From assembly GCF_001427665.1 (NCBI RefSeq), contig NZ_LMHC01000026.1, positions 1,044 through 65,043 on the forward strand: a stretch of 64,000 nt of DNA. The letters run 5' to 3'. Source of the DNA: Caulobacter sp. Root655 (GTDB taxonomy: Bacteria > Pseudomonadota > Alphaproteobacteria > Caulobacterales > Caulobacteraceae). Both the position numbers and the translations under genes were made by a program. Of the stretch, positions 9,143 through 17,265 are shown one piece after another. Within the stretch, counting starts at the first letter, position 1, and the number at the start of each line of letters is the position of its first letter. The notes below the pieces were generated by a model. It made no database searches. It saw nothing but the letters and a program-made list of their open reading frames with translations, and was not told the DNA's origin.

Positions 9143-9739
9143 TCAGGCCCTGGTGGCGCGCGGGGGCTGGCCGTACTGGGCGGCCAGGGCGTTGGCCCCC
9201 GCCACGATCGCCAGGGTGATGGCGTCGATCAGCGCCTCGTCGTCGCCGTCGCGGGCCGCCAGGGCCCCCGCCGTGCCGGCCACCATGAACCAGGCATACT
9301 GCTGGGCCTGGCGCTCGGGCAGGCCGAAGGCCTTTTGCAGGCCGATCGCCCAGCCGTCGGCATTGGTCTTCTGGTTGGCCTTGGCCCGCGCCGCCAGGGG
9401 GCCGCTGTCGCTGACCAGGCGCATGAACAGCTCGCCGCGCTCGTCGGCGCGCCGGAACCAGTATTTCAGGGAGCCGCGAACCCAATCCTCGAAGCTCGAG
9501 TCCGGGCCGACCTCGGTGGCCAGGCGCTCGACATAGATCTGGGTCTCGCGGTCGAACAGCGCGGTCAGCAGGTCGTCGCGGTCGGCGAAGTAGCGATAGC
9601 CCAGGGCCTTGGTCACGCCGGTCAGGTGAGCCACGCCGTCCATGGTGACGGCCGCGACGCCCTGCTCGATGACGATCTGCGCCGCCGCGTCGAGGAAGCG
9701 CTCGCGTCGCTCGGCGCCCTTCAGTCGTGTCTGCGTCAT
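9143..9739 (-). CDS. TetR family transcriptional regulator
   Basis: 198 aa. The N-terminal helix-turn-helix reads RFLDAAAQIVIEQGVAAVTM then HLTGVTKALGYRYFADRDDL, the standard TetR DNA-binding pattern (residues about 12-58). The C-terminal ligand domain is alanine-rich and not recognisable. The ATG at 9739 is preferred over an in-frame start 78 bases upstream because GAGG stands at the right distance and the HTH then falls at the usual distance from the N-terminus. The gene comes first in a minus-strand series TetR, glutathione transferase, TonB receptor, MFS; operators before the second and third genes suggest it represses them. No matching palindrome precedes the TetR gene itself. Confidence 0.93.
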   Translation of the reverse strand: MTQTRLKGAERRERFLDAAAQIVIEQGVAAVTMDGVAHLTGVTKALGYRYFADRDDLLTALFDRETQIYVERLATEVGPDSSFEDWVRGSLKYWFRRADERGELFMRLVSDSGPLAARAKANQKTNADGWAIGLQKAFGLPERQAQQYAWFMVAGTAGALAARDGDDEALIDAITLAIVAGANALAAQYGQPPRATRA

Positions 9740-9953
9740 CCCTGCCTCTGAACCGCGGCCGTCTCCTATTGGCGTGGCGCGGCAGGAACTGGCAAGAGCG
9801 GCCGGACATCCAGGCACGGCTATTCGCCGCCGCCTTCATCGCCGAAGGGGTGTGGCCGCGCGACGACAGCGGCCAATTATGTCGGCCAAGCGCGCTTCCG
9901 GGCCTCACGACGGTCATAGGTCGACCCTATCTCCAAGCTCAGCCGAGGATGCC

Positions 9954-10604
9954 ATGAACGCCCACCTGCAGACCATTTCGACCTTTGTCGCCGAGCATCA
10001 TGCCTGGGCGGGCGTCGTGCTGGGCCTCGTCACCTTCCTGGAGTCCCTGGTCCTGGTCGGCGCCTTCGTGCCGGCCACCGCCTTGATGCTGCTGGCCGGC
10101 GGCCTGATCGCCAGCGGGGCGTTGGATCCCGTCACGGTATTGCTATGGTGCGCCAGCGGCGCGGTGGCCGGCGACGCGGTGTCCTATGCCCTGGGACGGC
10201 GTCTGGGCGCCGGCGCCCTACGTCGGCCGGTCTTTCGCGATCACCGCCGGACCATCGCCCGCACCCGCCTGTTCTCGCGGCGGTACGGCGTGGCGTCGAT
10301 CTTCATCGGCCGGTTCTTCGGACCGCTGCGGGCCTTCGTGCCGGTGATGGCCGGGATGCTGCAGATGAAGGCCCGCACCTTCCAGGTCGCCAACCTGGTC
10401 TCGGCCGTGGTCTGGGTCGCCGTGCTGCTGACGCCTGGCTACCTGGCGGCGCGCGGCCTGGCGCTGCTCGACGTCGGCGGCTTCTGGGTCCTGGCCGGCG
10501 TGGTCGCCGTGCTGGCGATCAGCGGAGCGATCTGGGCCGTCCTGCGGGCGCGCGCCGAAAAGCGGGCGGCGGCGCCGGCCACCTGGCCCGTGGCTGTCCT
10601 CTAG
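9954..10604 (+). CDS. DedA family membrane protein
   Basis: 216 aa, about five hydrophobic segments. Contains the DedA/SNARE-associated (VTT) features: FLESLVLVGAFVPATALMLLAGGL near the N-terminus, AGDAVSYALGRRLG, and FIGRFFGPLRAFVPVMAGM. DedA proteins support membrane lipid recycling (some flip polyprenyl phosphate or phosphatidylethanolamine) and resistance to cationic stress. GAGG stands before the ATG. It is divergent from the TetR gene and stands alone; the C-terminus is a short basic tail. Confidence 0.9.
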   Translation: MNAHLQTISTFVAEHHAWAGVVLGLVTFLESLVLVGAFVPATALMLLAGGLIASGALDPVTVLLWCASGAVAGDAVSYALGRRLGAGALRRPVFRDHRRTIARTRLFSRRYGVASIFIGRFFGPLRAFVPVMAGMLQMKARTFQVANLVSAVVWVAVLLTPGYLAARGLALLDVGGFWVLAGVVAVLAISGAIWAVLRARAEKRAAAPATWPVAVL

Positions 10605-10894
10605 CAGAGCTGGCGGGCGCCCAGGATCTTCGCATCGGGTTCCGCTTCCGGAGGCAATCCGGACAGCCGCCGTCGGCGTCCACGGGCAATTTGGCCTCAC
10701 GTTCCCGTTATGTGGCCCCATCCGGGCGACGGGCCTGCTAGTCTATGCGTGTCGCGGACCTCGGGAAGAGGCCGACGACATCGAGCCGAGGCTCGCATCG
10801 CACTGGGCGATAGGGTTCGCCGTCCCTTAGACGGCAGATCCAAATCCTTGGAGATCTCCGCGCCGCGCACGGCGCCATCTTGAAAGGGCTGTTC
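10605..10894. other. Intergenic stretch before a small ORF
   Basis: About 290 bases without a supported gene. I looked for a GGAAC/CGTT general-stress promoter that would fit the downstream trehalose genes and did not find one with acceptable spacing. Nothing else stands out. Confidence 0.4.
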
Positions 10895-11056
10895 ATGCAC
10901 CCACTTGCCCCCGTCGACGCGCCCGCCGCCGTCGCTTCCGAAGACCAGGTCGCCGAACGGCCGCGCCAGACCGCGCTGGAGCCTCCAACATTCGCCGAGC
11001 CGCCGCGCCCAGGCGAGGGCGACGCCGACCTCCTGCGCCTGATGCGCGCGCTCTAG
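10895..11056 (+). CDS. Possible small protein, 53 aa
   Basis: ATG preceded by GAAAGGG at 6 bases. The product is proline- and glutamate-rich (APVDAPAAVASEDQ near the N-terminus, EPPTFAEPPRPGEGDAD in the middle) and ends in the hydrophobic/basic tail LLRLMRAL. No family recognised. It lies in the same direction as otsB, 129 bases upstream, and could be the first gene of that operon. Evidence is the ribosome site and a protein-like amphipathic end only; it may be spurious. Confidence 0.4.
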   Translation: MHPLAPVDAPAAVASEDQVAERPRQTALEPPTFAEPPRPGEGDADLLRLMRAL

Positions 11057-11185
11057 GCGGCGATCCGGCCCCGGCGTGTCATGCGCCGTCACGCACAAGC
11101 AGATGACCTTTCGAGCCCGGACGACGTCACGGCCCTAGCGGTCGCGCGCGCCGAGATCCGTTGGCCCGATTCTAACGGAGGCGAC

Positions 11186-11959
11186 ATGAGCGCGCACATC
11201 CTGACCTTTCCGGCGCCCCTTCTTCCGCCGCCACCGCCCTTGCCGATCGCCGGTCACGCCCTGTTCCTCGATCTGGACGGCACCCTCGCGCCGTTCGCGG
11301 ATCGGCCCGACGCCGTGGGAACCGATCCCAGGCGCACCGACATCCTGACGCGCCTGGGCGTGCGGTTCGAGCAGCGGCTGGCGGTGGTCAGCGGTCGCAC
11401 CCTGGCCGAGGTGACGGCGCTGACCGAAGGCGTGGTGGTCGCCGTGGCGGGCGTCCACGGCCTGCAGCGCCGGACCAGCTGGGGCGACGAAGTGGCCTTC
11501 CGCACCGACCCGAGGCTGGAGGAGGCGCGCGTCGTCTTCGCGGCCCTGGCCGGTGCCCAGGCGGGCCTTCTGGTCGAGGACAAGGGCGTCAGCGTCGCGC
11601 TGCACTATCGCCTGGCCCCGGCCGCCCAGGACGCAGTGCGCGACGCGGCGCGACGCCTGGAGACCTCGACGGGTCTGGTGCTGCAGGAGGGCGACCATGT
11701 CGCCGAGCTGCGCACCGCCGGCCCCGACAAGGGCGACGCCGTCGACGCCTTCCTGGGCGAGGCGCCGTTCGCCGGGGCGCGGCCGATCTTCGTCGGCGAC
11801 GACGTCACCGACGAGGACGGCTTCAAGGCCGCCGCGGCGGCGGGCGGTTTCGGGGTCCTGGTGGGGATGGCCCGAACGACCGCGGCGACCTATCGGCTGG
11901 ACGACGTCTCCGACGTGCTCGACTGGCTGGAAGCCGCCGCCCTGGACGGCGCCGCATGA
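11186..11959 (+). CDS. otsB: Trehalose-6-phosphate phosphatase
   Basis: 257 aa. HAD-superfamily motifs are all visible: LFLDLDGTLAPFADRPDAV (motif I, nucleophile Asp in DLDGT), VVSGR (motif II region), and VGDDVTDEDGF (motif IV with acidic metal ligands). It removes phosphate from trehalose-6-phosphate in the cytosol, giving trehalose, an osmotic and desiccation protectant. GGAGG precedes the ATG. The stop overlaps the otsA start (ATGA), so the two genes are translationally coupled, with phosphatase first. Confidence 0.96.
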   Translation: MSAHILTFPAPLLPPPPPLPIAGHALFLDLDGTLAPFADRPDAVGTDPRRTDILTRLGVRFEQRLAVVSGRTLAEVTALTEGVVVAVAGVHGLQRRTSWGDEVAFRTDPRLEEARVVFAALAGAQAGLLVEDKGVSVALHYRLAPAAQDAVRDAARRLETSTGLVLQEGDHVAELRTAGPDKGDAVDAFLGEAPFAGARPIFVGDDVTDEDGFKAAAAAGGFGVLVGMARTTAATYRLDDVSDVLDWLEAAALDGAA

Positions 11960-13362
11960 GCCGGCTGATCGTCGTCTCGAACCGGGTCAACCCGCCCAGC
12001 GACGCCAATGTCGGCACGACGGGCGGCCTGGCCATGGCCCTGGCCGCCGCCCTGCGGGAATATTCCGGCGTCTGGTTCGGCTGGAGCGGCGAGACCGTCG
12101 AGGCCTTCACGGGCCAGATCTCGATGCAGAAGGTCGCCGGCGTCACCGTCGCCCTGGTCGACCTGGAGGAGCAGGACCGGCAGGAATATTACAACGGCTA
12201 CGCCAACAAGACGCTGTGGCCGCTGCTGCATTCGCGCACCGACCTGGCGGCCTACGAGCGCTCGTTCGGGGAGGGCTATCAGCGGGTCAACCGGCGGTTC
12301 GCCGAGACCCTGGCCCCGCTGATCGGGCCGGGCGACCTGGTCTGGATCCACGATTACCACCTGATCCCGATGGCGCAGGAACTGCGGCGGCTGGGGGTGA
12401 CCAACCGCATCGGCTTCTTCCTGCACATCCCCTGGCCCAGCCGGCAGCTGATGACCACCCTGCCGCAGCACCGGGAACTGGTCGAGACGATGCTGGCCTA
12501 CGACCTGATCGGCTTCCAGACCCGGGACGCGCTGGAAGCCTTCGAGGACTATGCCGCGCGCGAACTGGACGGCCATGTGGACGACGGCGTGCTGACCGCC
12601 CAGGGTCGGCGGGTGGCGATCGGGGCCTTCCCGATCGGCATCGAGGCGGACGCCTTCGCCCAGACGGCCCAGGGCCCCGAGGCCCAGGCCGCCTTCGCGG
12701 TCATGCGCGCCAGCCAGGCCGGGCGCAAGATGATCCTCGGCGTCGATCGCCTCGACTATTCCAAGGGGCTGGAGGAGCGTTTCCACGCCTATGAGCAACT
12801 GCTGGCGGACCATCCCCAATGGCGCGAACAGGTCTTCCTGCTGCAGATCGCCACCCCCAGCCGCGACGAGGTCGAGGCCTACCAGGAGATCCGCGCTCGG
12901 CTCGACGGGGTGTCGGGACGGATCAACGGCGCCTACGCCACCGTCGACTGGGTGCCGATCCGCTACGTCAATCGCGGCTACCGGCGTGACCAATTGGCCG
13001 GGATCTATCGGGCGGCGGAGGTCGGCCTGGTCACCCCCTTGCGCGACGGCATGAACCTGGTGGCCAAGGAATATGTCGCCGCCCAGGACCCGGAGGACCC
13101 CGGGGTTCTGGTGCTGTCGCGCTACGCCGGGGCCGCCGAGCAGATGGAGGAGGCGGTGATCGTCAATCCCTTCAGCCGCGAGGACATGTCCGAAGCCCTG
13201 GCGTCAGCCCTGGCCATGCCCAGGGCCGAGCGCGTCTCCCGGTGGGAACGGCTGATGGCCGGGGTGCGGCGCGACGACGTCGCGGCCTGGCGCGACGCCT
13301 TTGTCCAGGCCTTGCAGGGCGGAGCCGGGCGCGGCGAGCTGCGGGAGGTCGCCGCGAACTAG
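11956..13362 (+). CDS. otsA: Trehalose-6-phosphate synthase
   Basis: 468 aa, usual length for bacterial OtsA (GT20). N-terminal LIVVSNRV and the donor-site loop GTTGGLAMAL (residues 20-29), then GWSGE, VWIHDYHLIPMA, FFLHIPWP, GVDRLDYSKGLEERF and the late LRDGMNLVAKEYVAAQ, all hallmarks of the family. It joins UDP-glucose (or another NDP-glucose) and glucose-6-phosphate. Forms a two-gene operon with otsB by a 4-base overlap. A repeat element follows the stop and may end the transcript. Confidence 0.97.
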   Translation: MSRLIVVSNRVNPPSDANVGTTGGLAMALAAALREYSGVWFGWSGETVEAFTGQISMQKVAGVTVALVDLEEQDRQEYYNGYANKTLWPLLHSRTDLAAYERSFGEGYQRVNRRFAETLAPLIGPGDLVWIHDYHLIPMAQELRRLGVTNRIGFFLHIPWPSRQLMTTLPQHRELVETMLAYDLIGFQTRDALEAFEDYAARELDGHVDDGVLTAQGRRVAIGAFPIGIEADAFAQTAQGPEAQAAFAVMRASQAGRKMILGVDRLDYSKGLEERFHAYEQLLADHPQWREQVFLLQIATPSRDEVEAYQEIRARLDGVSGRINGAYATVDWVPIRYVNRGYRRDQLAGIYRAAEVGLVTPLRDGMNLVAKEYVAAQDPEDPGVLVLSRYAGAAEQMEEAVIVNPFSREDMSEALASALAMPRAERVSRWERLMAGVRRDDVAAWRDAFVQALQGGAGRGELREVAAN

Positions 13363-13388
13363 GGTGCGTTTGCCATGTGGCGGCGCGT

Positions 13389-13492
13389 TGCGTCCTTCGA
13401 GGCTTCGCTACGCTGCGCACCTCAGGATGAGGAAGTCTGTGCAAATTTCCTCATCCTGAGGCGCCCTCCAGAGGAGGGCCTCGAAGGACGCA
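13389..13492. repeat. 104-bp nested inverted repeat, copy 1
   Basis: Outer arms 13389-13402 and 13479-13492 (TGCGTCCTTCGAGG and its complement); inner arms CCTCAGGATGAGG at 13420-13432 and 13449-13461. Between outer and inner arms each side carries a different small hairpin (GCTTCGCTACGCTGCGC left; a GCCCTCC/GGAGGGC stem right), which gives the element a direction. Reverse-complemented, it matches the copy at 16742-16845 over nearly its whole length except the loop. Confidence 0.9.
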
Positions 13493-13513
13493 GGGCGAAG
13501 GCCCCATCGGCCT

Positions 13514-14230
13514 TCACGTCGCGTCGTGGAAAATCACGCCGACCGTGTGGCGCTTGCCCGAGATCAGCTTGCTGACGCCGTGGCGCAGCTTGACCTGGTA
13601 GTCGCCGCGCACGCCGTGCATGGGCCGGCTATTGACGGCGAACAGCACGGCGTCGCCCTTGCGCAGCGGCACGACCATCGGCCGGGTCTGCATGCGGGGC
13701 CGCTGCTCGGTCATCACGAACTCGCCGCCCTGGAAGTCCTGGCCAGGCTCGTCCAGCAGCACCGCGACCTGCAACGGGAACACATGCTCGCCGTAGAGGT
13801 CCTGGTGCAGGCAGTTGTAGTCGCCCGGGCCGTACTGGAGGATCAGCGGCGTCGGTCGCACCTGTCCGGCTTCGTGGCACCGCGCCAGGAAGGCGGCGTG
13901 GTCGTCGGGGAACCGCGCGGCCTTGCCCATCCGCTCGTGCCAGCGGTTGGCGATCGGCGCCAGGCGCGGGTAGAGCGTGGTCCGCAGGGCCTGGATCAGC
14001 GGCGGCAGCGCGTAGCTGAAGTACTTGTATTCCCCCTGGCCAAAGCCGTGCCGCCCCATGACCACCCGGCTGCGGAAGCCGTTGTCCCGGAGGTACAGGC
14101 CGGCCAGCGCGTCGCATTCCCTGGAGTCCAGCAACCTGGGCAGCAGCGTCCAGCCCTGGGCGTCCAGGTCGGCGGTGACGCCCGGCCAGTCGATCACGTC
14201 GATGCGCGGGTCCATGTTCGTCTCGCTCAC
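13514..14230 (-). CDS. 2-oxoglutarate/Fe(II) oxygenase, alkylation-repair-associated
   Basis: 238 aa. Double-stranded beta-helix with the iron triad visible: H142-x-D144 in NCLHQDLYGEHVFPLQ and H205 in RPMHGVRG, with a likely 2-oxoglutarate arginine at R216 (RHGVS). It resembles the DUF2086-type family annotated as oxygenases acting on damaged DNA. The start overlaps the ogt stop by 4 bases and the run continues from ada, so a role in oxidative removal of alkyl groups, AlkB-like in chemistry, is likely. A prolyl-hydroxylase-like protein target is the alternative. Confidence 0.85.
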   Translation of the reverse strand: MSETNMDPRIDVIDWPGVTADLDAQGWTLLPRLLDSRECDALAGLYLRDNGFRSRVVMGRHGFGQGEYKYFSYALPPLIQALRTTLYPRLAPIANRWHERMGKAARFPDDHAAFLARCHEAGQVRPTPLILQYGPGDYNCLHQDLYGEHVFPLQVAVLLDEPGQDFQGGEFVMTEQRPRMQTRPMVVPLRKGDAVLFAVNSRPMHGVRGDYQVKLRHGVSKLISGKRHTVGVIFHDAT

Positions 14231-14754
14231 GCCACGCCTTCCATGTTGATCAGGCGGCGTTTGCGCGGCACGCCCCAGCGGTATCCGGAAATCGAGCCGT
14301 CCGCCTTGACCACCCTATGGCAGGGGACGGCGACAGCGACGCGGTTGGCGGCGCAGGCCGCGCCGACCTCCTGGGCGGTGGCCGGCATCGGCAGGGTCTT
14401 GGCGATCGCGCCGTAGGTTCGGGTCTCGCCCGACGGGATGGCCCGCAACGCCGCCCACACCGCCAGTTCCAGCGGCGAGCCGCGCAGGTCGAGCGCCAGG
14501 TCGGTTCCCAGGTGCGGGGCGTCGACCAGGGCGACGGCCTTGGCGACCGTTTCCGTCAGGGCGGCCTGGTCGTTGACGAACCGGGCGGCCGGGAAGGCGT
14601 CGCGCAGGTCGCGCGCCAGCCGGTCCTGGTCGTCGCCGAGCAGGATGGCGGCGACGCCGTGCTGGCTTTCGGCGACCAGCACCGCGCCGAGGGTCGTCTG
14701 GCCGACACCGAAACGCAGGGTCTCGGTCATCGTGTCTGTGATTTGCATGTCCAT
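14227..14754 (-). CDS. ogt: Methylated-DNA-protein-cysteine S-methyltransferase
   Basis: 175 aa. The C-terminal domain has the suicidal acceptor site AVPCHRVV (C145) and the flanking SGYRWGVPRKRRL, with TYGAIAK and the DNA-contact helix region VGAACAANRVAVA before it. It moves the O6-methyl group from guanine to its own cysteine. N-terminal part is Ada-C-like (FGVGQTTLGAVLVAES), closely resembling the C-terminal half of the ada product encoded upstream, which points to a duplication of that half. AAAGG precedes the ATG. Confidence 0.94.
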   Translation of the reverse strand: MDMQITDTMTETLRFGVGQTTLGAVLVAESQHGVAAILLGDDQDRLARDLRDAFPAARFVNDQAALTETVAKAVALVDAPHLGTDLALDLRGSPLELAVWAALRAIPSGETRTYGAIAKTLPMPATAQEVGAACAANRVAVAVPCHRVVKADGSISGYRWGVPRKRRLINMEGVA

Positions 14755-14857
14755 GGTCAGGACCTTTCCTGTTTGGACCAGACTATCGGCGCGCGGCGGC
14801 GGCTCGGCGCTCCGGCCCTTGCTTTCAAATTCGATTTTCGAGGGGCGACGACGCGGA

Positions 14858-15475
14858 TCAAGCCGTCAGGGCAGGATGCAGCGCCGGGCGATAACCGGCC
14901 CGCAGCGTCGCGAGCGTCGAGGGCGGGGTGAGCAGCGCGCGGGCGCGGTCGATATCGACCGACGGGCCGTAGCCGGTCTCGGTCCAGGCATGGGCGACCC
15001 CGGCGACGACGGCGTAGGCCGTCCCATCCACGGCGATCATCGCGCCGTCCGGCAGGTCGCGAACCGCCACGTCGATCGCATGCAGCCGCTTGCGGCGGCC
15101 GACCAGGCGCTCGCCGTGCAGCACCTCGTCGATCTGAGGCGCCGTCGGCCGCGCGACGCCCTTGGCCCGCATCCAGGCGGCGCGGAAGGCCTCGGCGGCG
15201 TCGCGCCGGCAGTAGAAACAGGGACGGTGACCGGCGGCCAGCGCCGTGGCCTCGTCGAGGAAGAACAACTCGGTCCAGCTGCGGCGCGCCATCACCTGGC
15301 GATGGAAGTCCTTGTACTGGCAAGCGCAGACCAGCCAGGCTCGGCTGGCCCAGCGCTTGTCGAGCAGGGTCTTGGTCGCCGGGTCGTGGATGATCCCGCG
15401 GTTGCCGGTGAACAGCCCGCGCTGCGGGATCGCCACGATGTCCCCGAAGGGCGTCACACGGTTCTGCAAGGGCAT
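14858..15475 (-). CDS. Uncharacterised protein in the ada-ogt run, 205 aa
   Basis: Begins MPLQNRVTPFGDIVAIPQRG. Features: GNRG followed by HDPATKTLL, a lone CACQYKDF, a CFYCRRDAAEAFRAAW zinc-knuckle-like CxxC (near residue 85), a GRRKRLH basic patch, and a C-terminal half that reads like a small beta domain (DGAMIAVDGTAYAVVAGVAHAWTETGYG). No family I can name. Sits on the same strand 33 bases after ada and about 100 bases before ogt, so probably co-regulated with alkylation repair. The ribosome site is weak (GGAACGGAAAA), but longer forms would run into ada. Confidence 0.8.
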   Translation of the reverse strand: MPLQNRVTPFGDIVAIPQRGLFTGNRGIIHDPATKTLLDKRWASRAWLVCACQYKDFHRQVMARRSWTELFFLDEATALAAGHRPCFYCRRDAAEAFRAAWMRAKGVARPTAPQIDEVLHGERLVGRRKRLHAIDVAVRDLPDGAMIAVDGTAYAVVAGVAHAWTETGYGPSVDIDRARALLTPPSTLATLRAGYRPALHPALTA

Positions 15476-15507
15476 CGGCGGGTTTTCCGTTCCGTCGGTC
15501 CCGAACC

Positions 15508-16599
15508 CTAGGCCAACTCCAGGGCCGGCGTCGCTTCGCGATCGAGCAGGCCGCGCTTGCGCTCGACGCCCCAGGCGTAGCCCGATAGCGCGCCGTCGTT
15601 GCGCACCACCCGGTGGCAGGGGATGGCGACCGCGAGATTGTTGGCGGCGCAGGCCCCGGCCACGGCCCGCACGGCCTTGGGCGCGCCGATGGCGCGGGCG
15701 ATCTCGGCATAGCTGACGGTCCGACCCGGGGGGATGTCGAGCAGCGCCCGCCACACCCGCTGCTGGAAGGCGGTGCCCCGTACGTCCAGCGGCAAGTCCA
15801 GGCCGAGGCCGGGGGCCTCGACGAAGCCCACCACGCGGGCCACCAGCAACTCGTAATCGGCGTCGCCGCCGGTCAGCCGCGCCTTGGGGAAACGGTCCTG
15901 CAGGTCGCGCACCAGGGCTTCCGGATCATCGCCGATCAGGATCGCGGCCACGCCCTTGGCGCTGGACGCCACCAGGATCGCGCCCAGCGACGATTGGCCC
16001 ACCGCGAAGCGCAGGGCCTCGTCGACGCCGCCCGCGCGGTAGCGGCTGGGCGTCATGCCGAGCATGGCGTTGGCCTTCTCGTAGAACCGGCCGCTGGAAT
16101 TGAAGCCGGCGGCGTAGATCGCCTCGGTCACGGATTGGCCCTGGGCCAGGGTCTGGCGCACGCTCCGGGCCTGGTGGGCCGTGACGTAGTCCTTGGGGGT
16201 CAGGCCGGTGGCGGCCTTGAACAGGCGGTGGAAGTAGCCGGCGCTGAGCCCGACCGCCTCGGCGAGGTCCGACAGCGACGGCGGCTCTTCGCTCCGTTCG
16301 ATGATCCGGCAGGCCCTGGCGACCAAGGCCAGGTTCTCGGCGTCCCGCGACACCCCCTCCGGATTGCAGCGCTTGCAGGGGCGGAAGCCCGTGGCCCTGG
16401 CCGAGGCGAGGGTGTCGTGCAGGTCGACGTTTCCGGCATGGGCGGTGCGCGACGGGCACGACGGCCGGCAATAGATCCCAGTGGTCGACACCGAGTACCA
16501 GAACGCGCCGTCGGCCGTGCGGTCGCGGGAAAGCACCCGCGCCCAGCGTGGGTCGTCCGCCGTGGCGATTGTCCTGATGCGTTCCATCGTCCTGGTCAT
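15508..16599 (-). CDS. ada: Bifunctional Ada regulator / O6-methylguanine-DNA methyltransferase
   Basis: 363 aa, three parts in order. Zinc/methylphosphotriester domain with four cysteines C44, C48 (CRPSC) and C75, C78 (CKRC); AraC-type HTH domain at about 90-188 (LSDLAEAVGLSAGYFHRLF, AGFNSSGRFYEKANAMLGMTP); methyltransferase domain with acceptor C328 in IPCHRVVRNDG. Transfer of a methyl from a phosphotriester to the N-terminal cysteine normally turns the protein into an activator of its own operon. Start chosen at the first ATG, with GAGGG upstream. First gene of the repair run. Confidence 0.97.
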   Translation of the reverse strand: MTRTMERIRTIATADDPRWARVLSRDRTADGAFWYSVSTTGIYCRPSCPSRTAHAGNVDLHDTLASARATGFRPCKRCNPEGVSRDAENLALVARACRIIERSEEPPSLSDLAEAVGLSAGYFHRLFKAATGLTPKDYVTAHQARSVRQTLAQGQSVTEAIYAAGFNSSGRFYEKANAMLGMTPSRYRAGGVDEALRFAVGQSSLGAILVASSAKGVAAILIGDDPEALVRDLQDRFPKARLTGGDADYELLVARVVGFVEAPGLGLDLPLDVRGTAFQQRVWRALLDIPPGRTVSYAEIARAIGAPKAVRAVAGACAANNLAVAIPCHRVVRNDGALSGYAWGVERKRGLLDREATPALELA

Positions 16600-16741
16600 G
16601 GCCGACCCTCGTCACGTTCGTGAGGGCCATCATGCCGGGTTCGCGCGAGCTTATCGTTCCGGTTCTTGCTCTCGAATCGAAAGAGGGCGCGGGCCGCGAG
16701 ACCCTGACCGGCGCACGTCGCCAGCTCATTGGGAAATGCCC

Positions 16742-16845
16742 TGCGTCCTTCGAGGCCCTCCGTTGGAGGGCGCCTCAGGATGAGGAGCGTCGTACTGCCT
16801 TCCTCATCCTGAGGTGCGCAGCGTAGCGAAGCCTCGAAGGACGCA
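16742..16845. repeat. 104-bp nested inverted repeat, copy 2 (reverse orientation)
   Basis: Outer arms 16742-16755 and 16832-16845. The left half carries the GCCCTCC/GGAGGGC hairpin and the right half the GCGCAGCGTAGCGAAGC hairpin, the reverse of copy 1 at 13389-13492. Same length (104 bases). The two copies bracket the ada/ogt/oxygenase genes. Confidence 0.9.
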
Positions 16846-16870
16846 CAGGGCCCGCCGACCTCAACTGTTG

Positions 16871-16999
16871 CTAGGCCAGGCCGAAGACGCGGGCCGCCGA
16901 CCAGAGCGCTCCGAAGAACAACGCCCATCCCGTCGCGAGACTCAGCTCCGGATAGTTCCGCCACCACTGCAGCGGCGCGTTCATCAGCTTGCGACGCAT
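16871..16999 (-). CDS. Small membrane protein, 42 aa
   Basis: MRRKLMNAPLQWW start followed by a single hydrophobic helix (SLATGWALFFGALWSAARVF). A strong GGGGAGGG ribosome site stands 3-4 bases before the ATG, and the basic N-terminus plus one membrane helix is the common form of small inner-membrane proteins. No known family recognised. It sits between a repeat element and tRNA-Val. Confidence 0.6.
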   Translation of the reverse strand: MRRKLMNAPLQWWRNYPELSLATGWALFFGALWSAARVFGLA

Positions 17000-17147
17000 G
17001 TTCCCTCCCCGGGATTTGTTACCGCTATTGACGCCGCAGGAACCGCCCCGCGCAAGCAACCTGCGGTGTCGGGACAAATCTCGGGGACGTCCCGACGAGA
17101 CCGGCGGCGGAAAACCGCGCGCCATGGATCTAACGAGGGGGAGGAAA

Positions 17148-17222
17148 TGGTGGATGCTGCAGGGATTGAACCTGCGACCCCCTCGGTGTGAACGAGGTGC
17201 TCTCCCGCTGAGCTAAGCATCC
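17148..17222 (-). tRNA. tRNA-Val (CAC)
   Basis: Reads on the minus strand GGATGCTTAGCTCAGCGGGA at the 5' end and closes with the complementary AGCATCC, A73 and an encoded CCA. Anticodon stem CCTCG/CGAGG encloses the loop TTCACAC, giving anticodon CAC. T-arm GTTCAATC present. 75 bases with CCA. Confidence 0.96.
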
Positions 17223-17265
17223 GCCGCGTCGGCCGGGTCATGAGACCCCGCCGCGAGGGACGGGC

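Noticed and set aside
10697..11098. Minus-strand ORF of 133 codons before otsB
   Set aside because: Antisense to the small plus-strand ORF, arginine/alanine-rich, no ribosome site.
13389..16845. Composite transposon formed by the two 104-bp elements
   Set aside because: No transposase, no target duplication seen, and the elements resemble other non-mobile intergenic hairpins; kept only as a finding about orientation.
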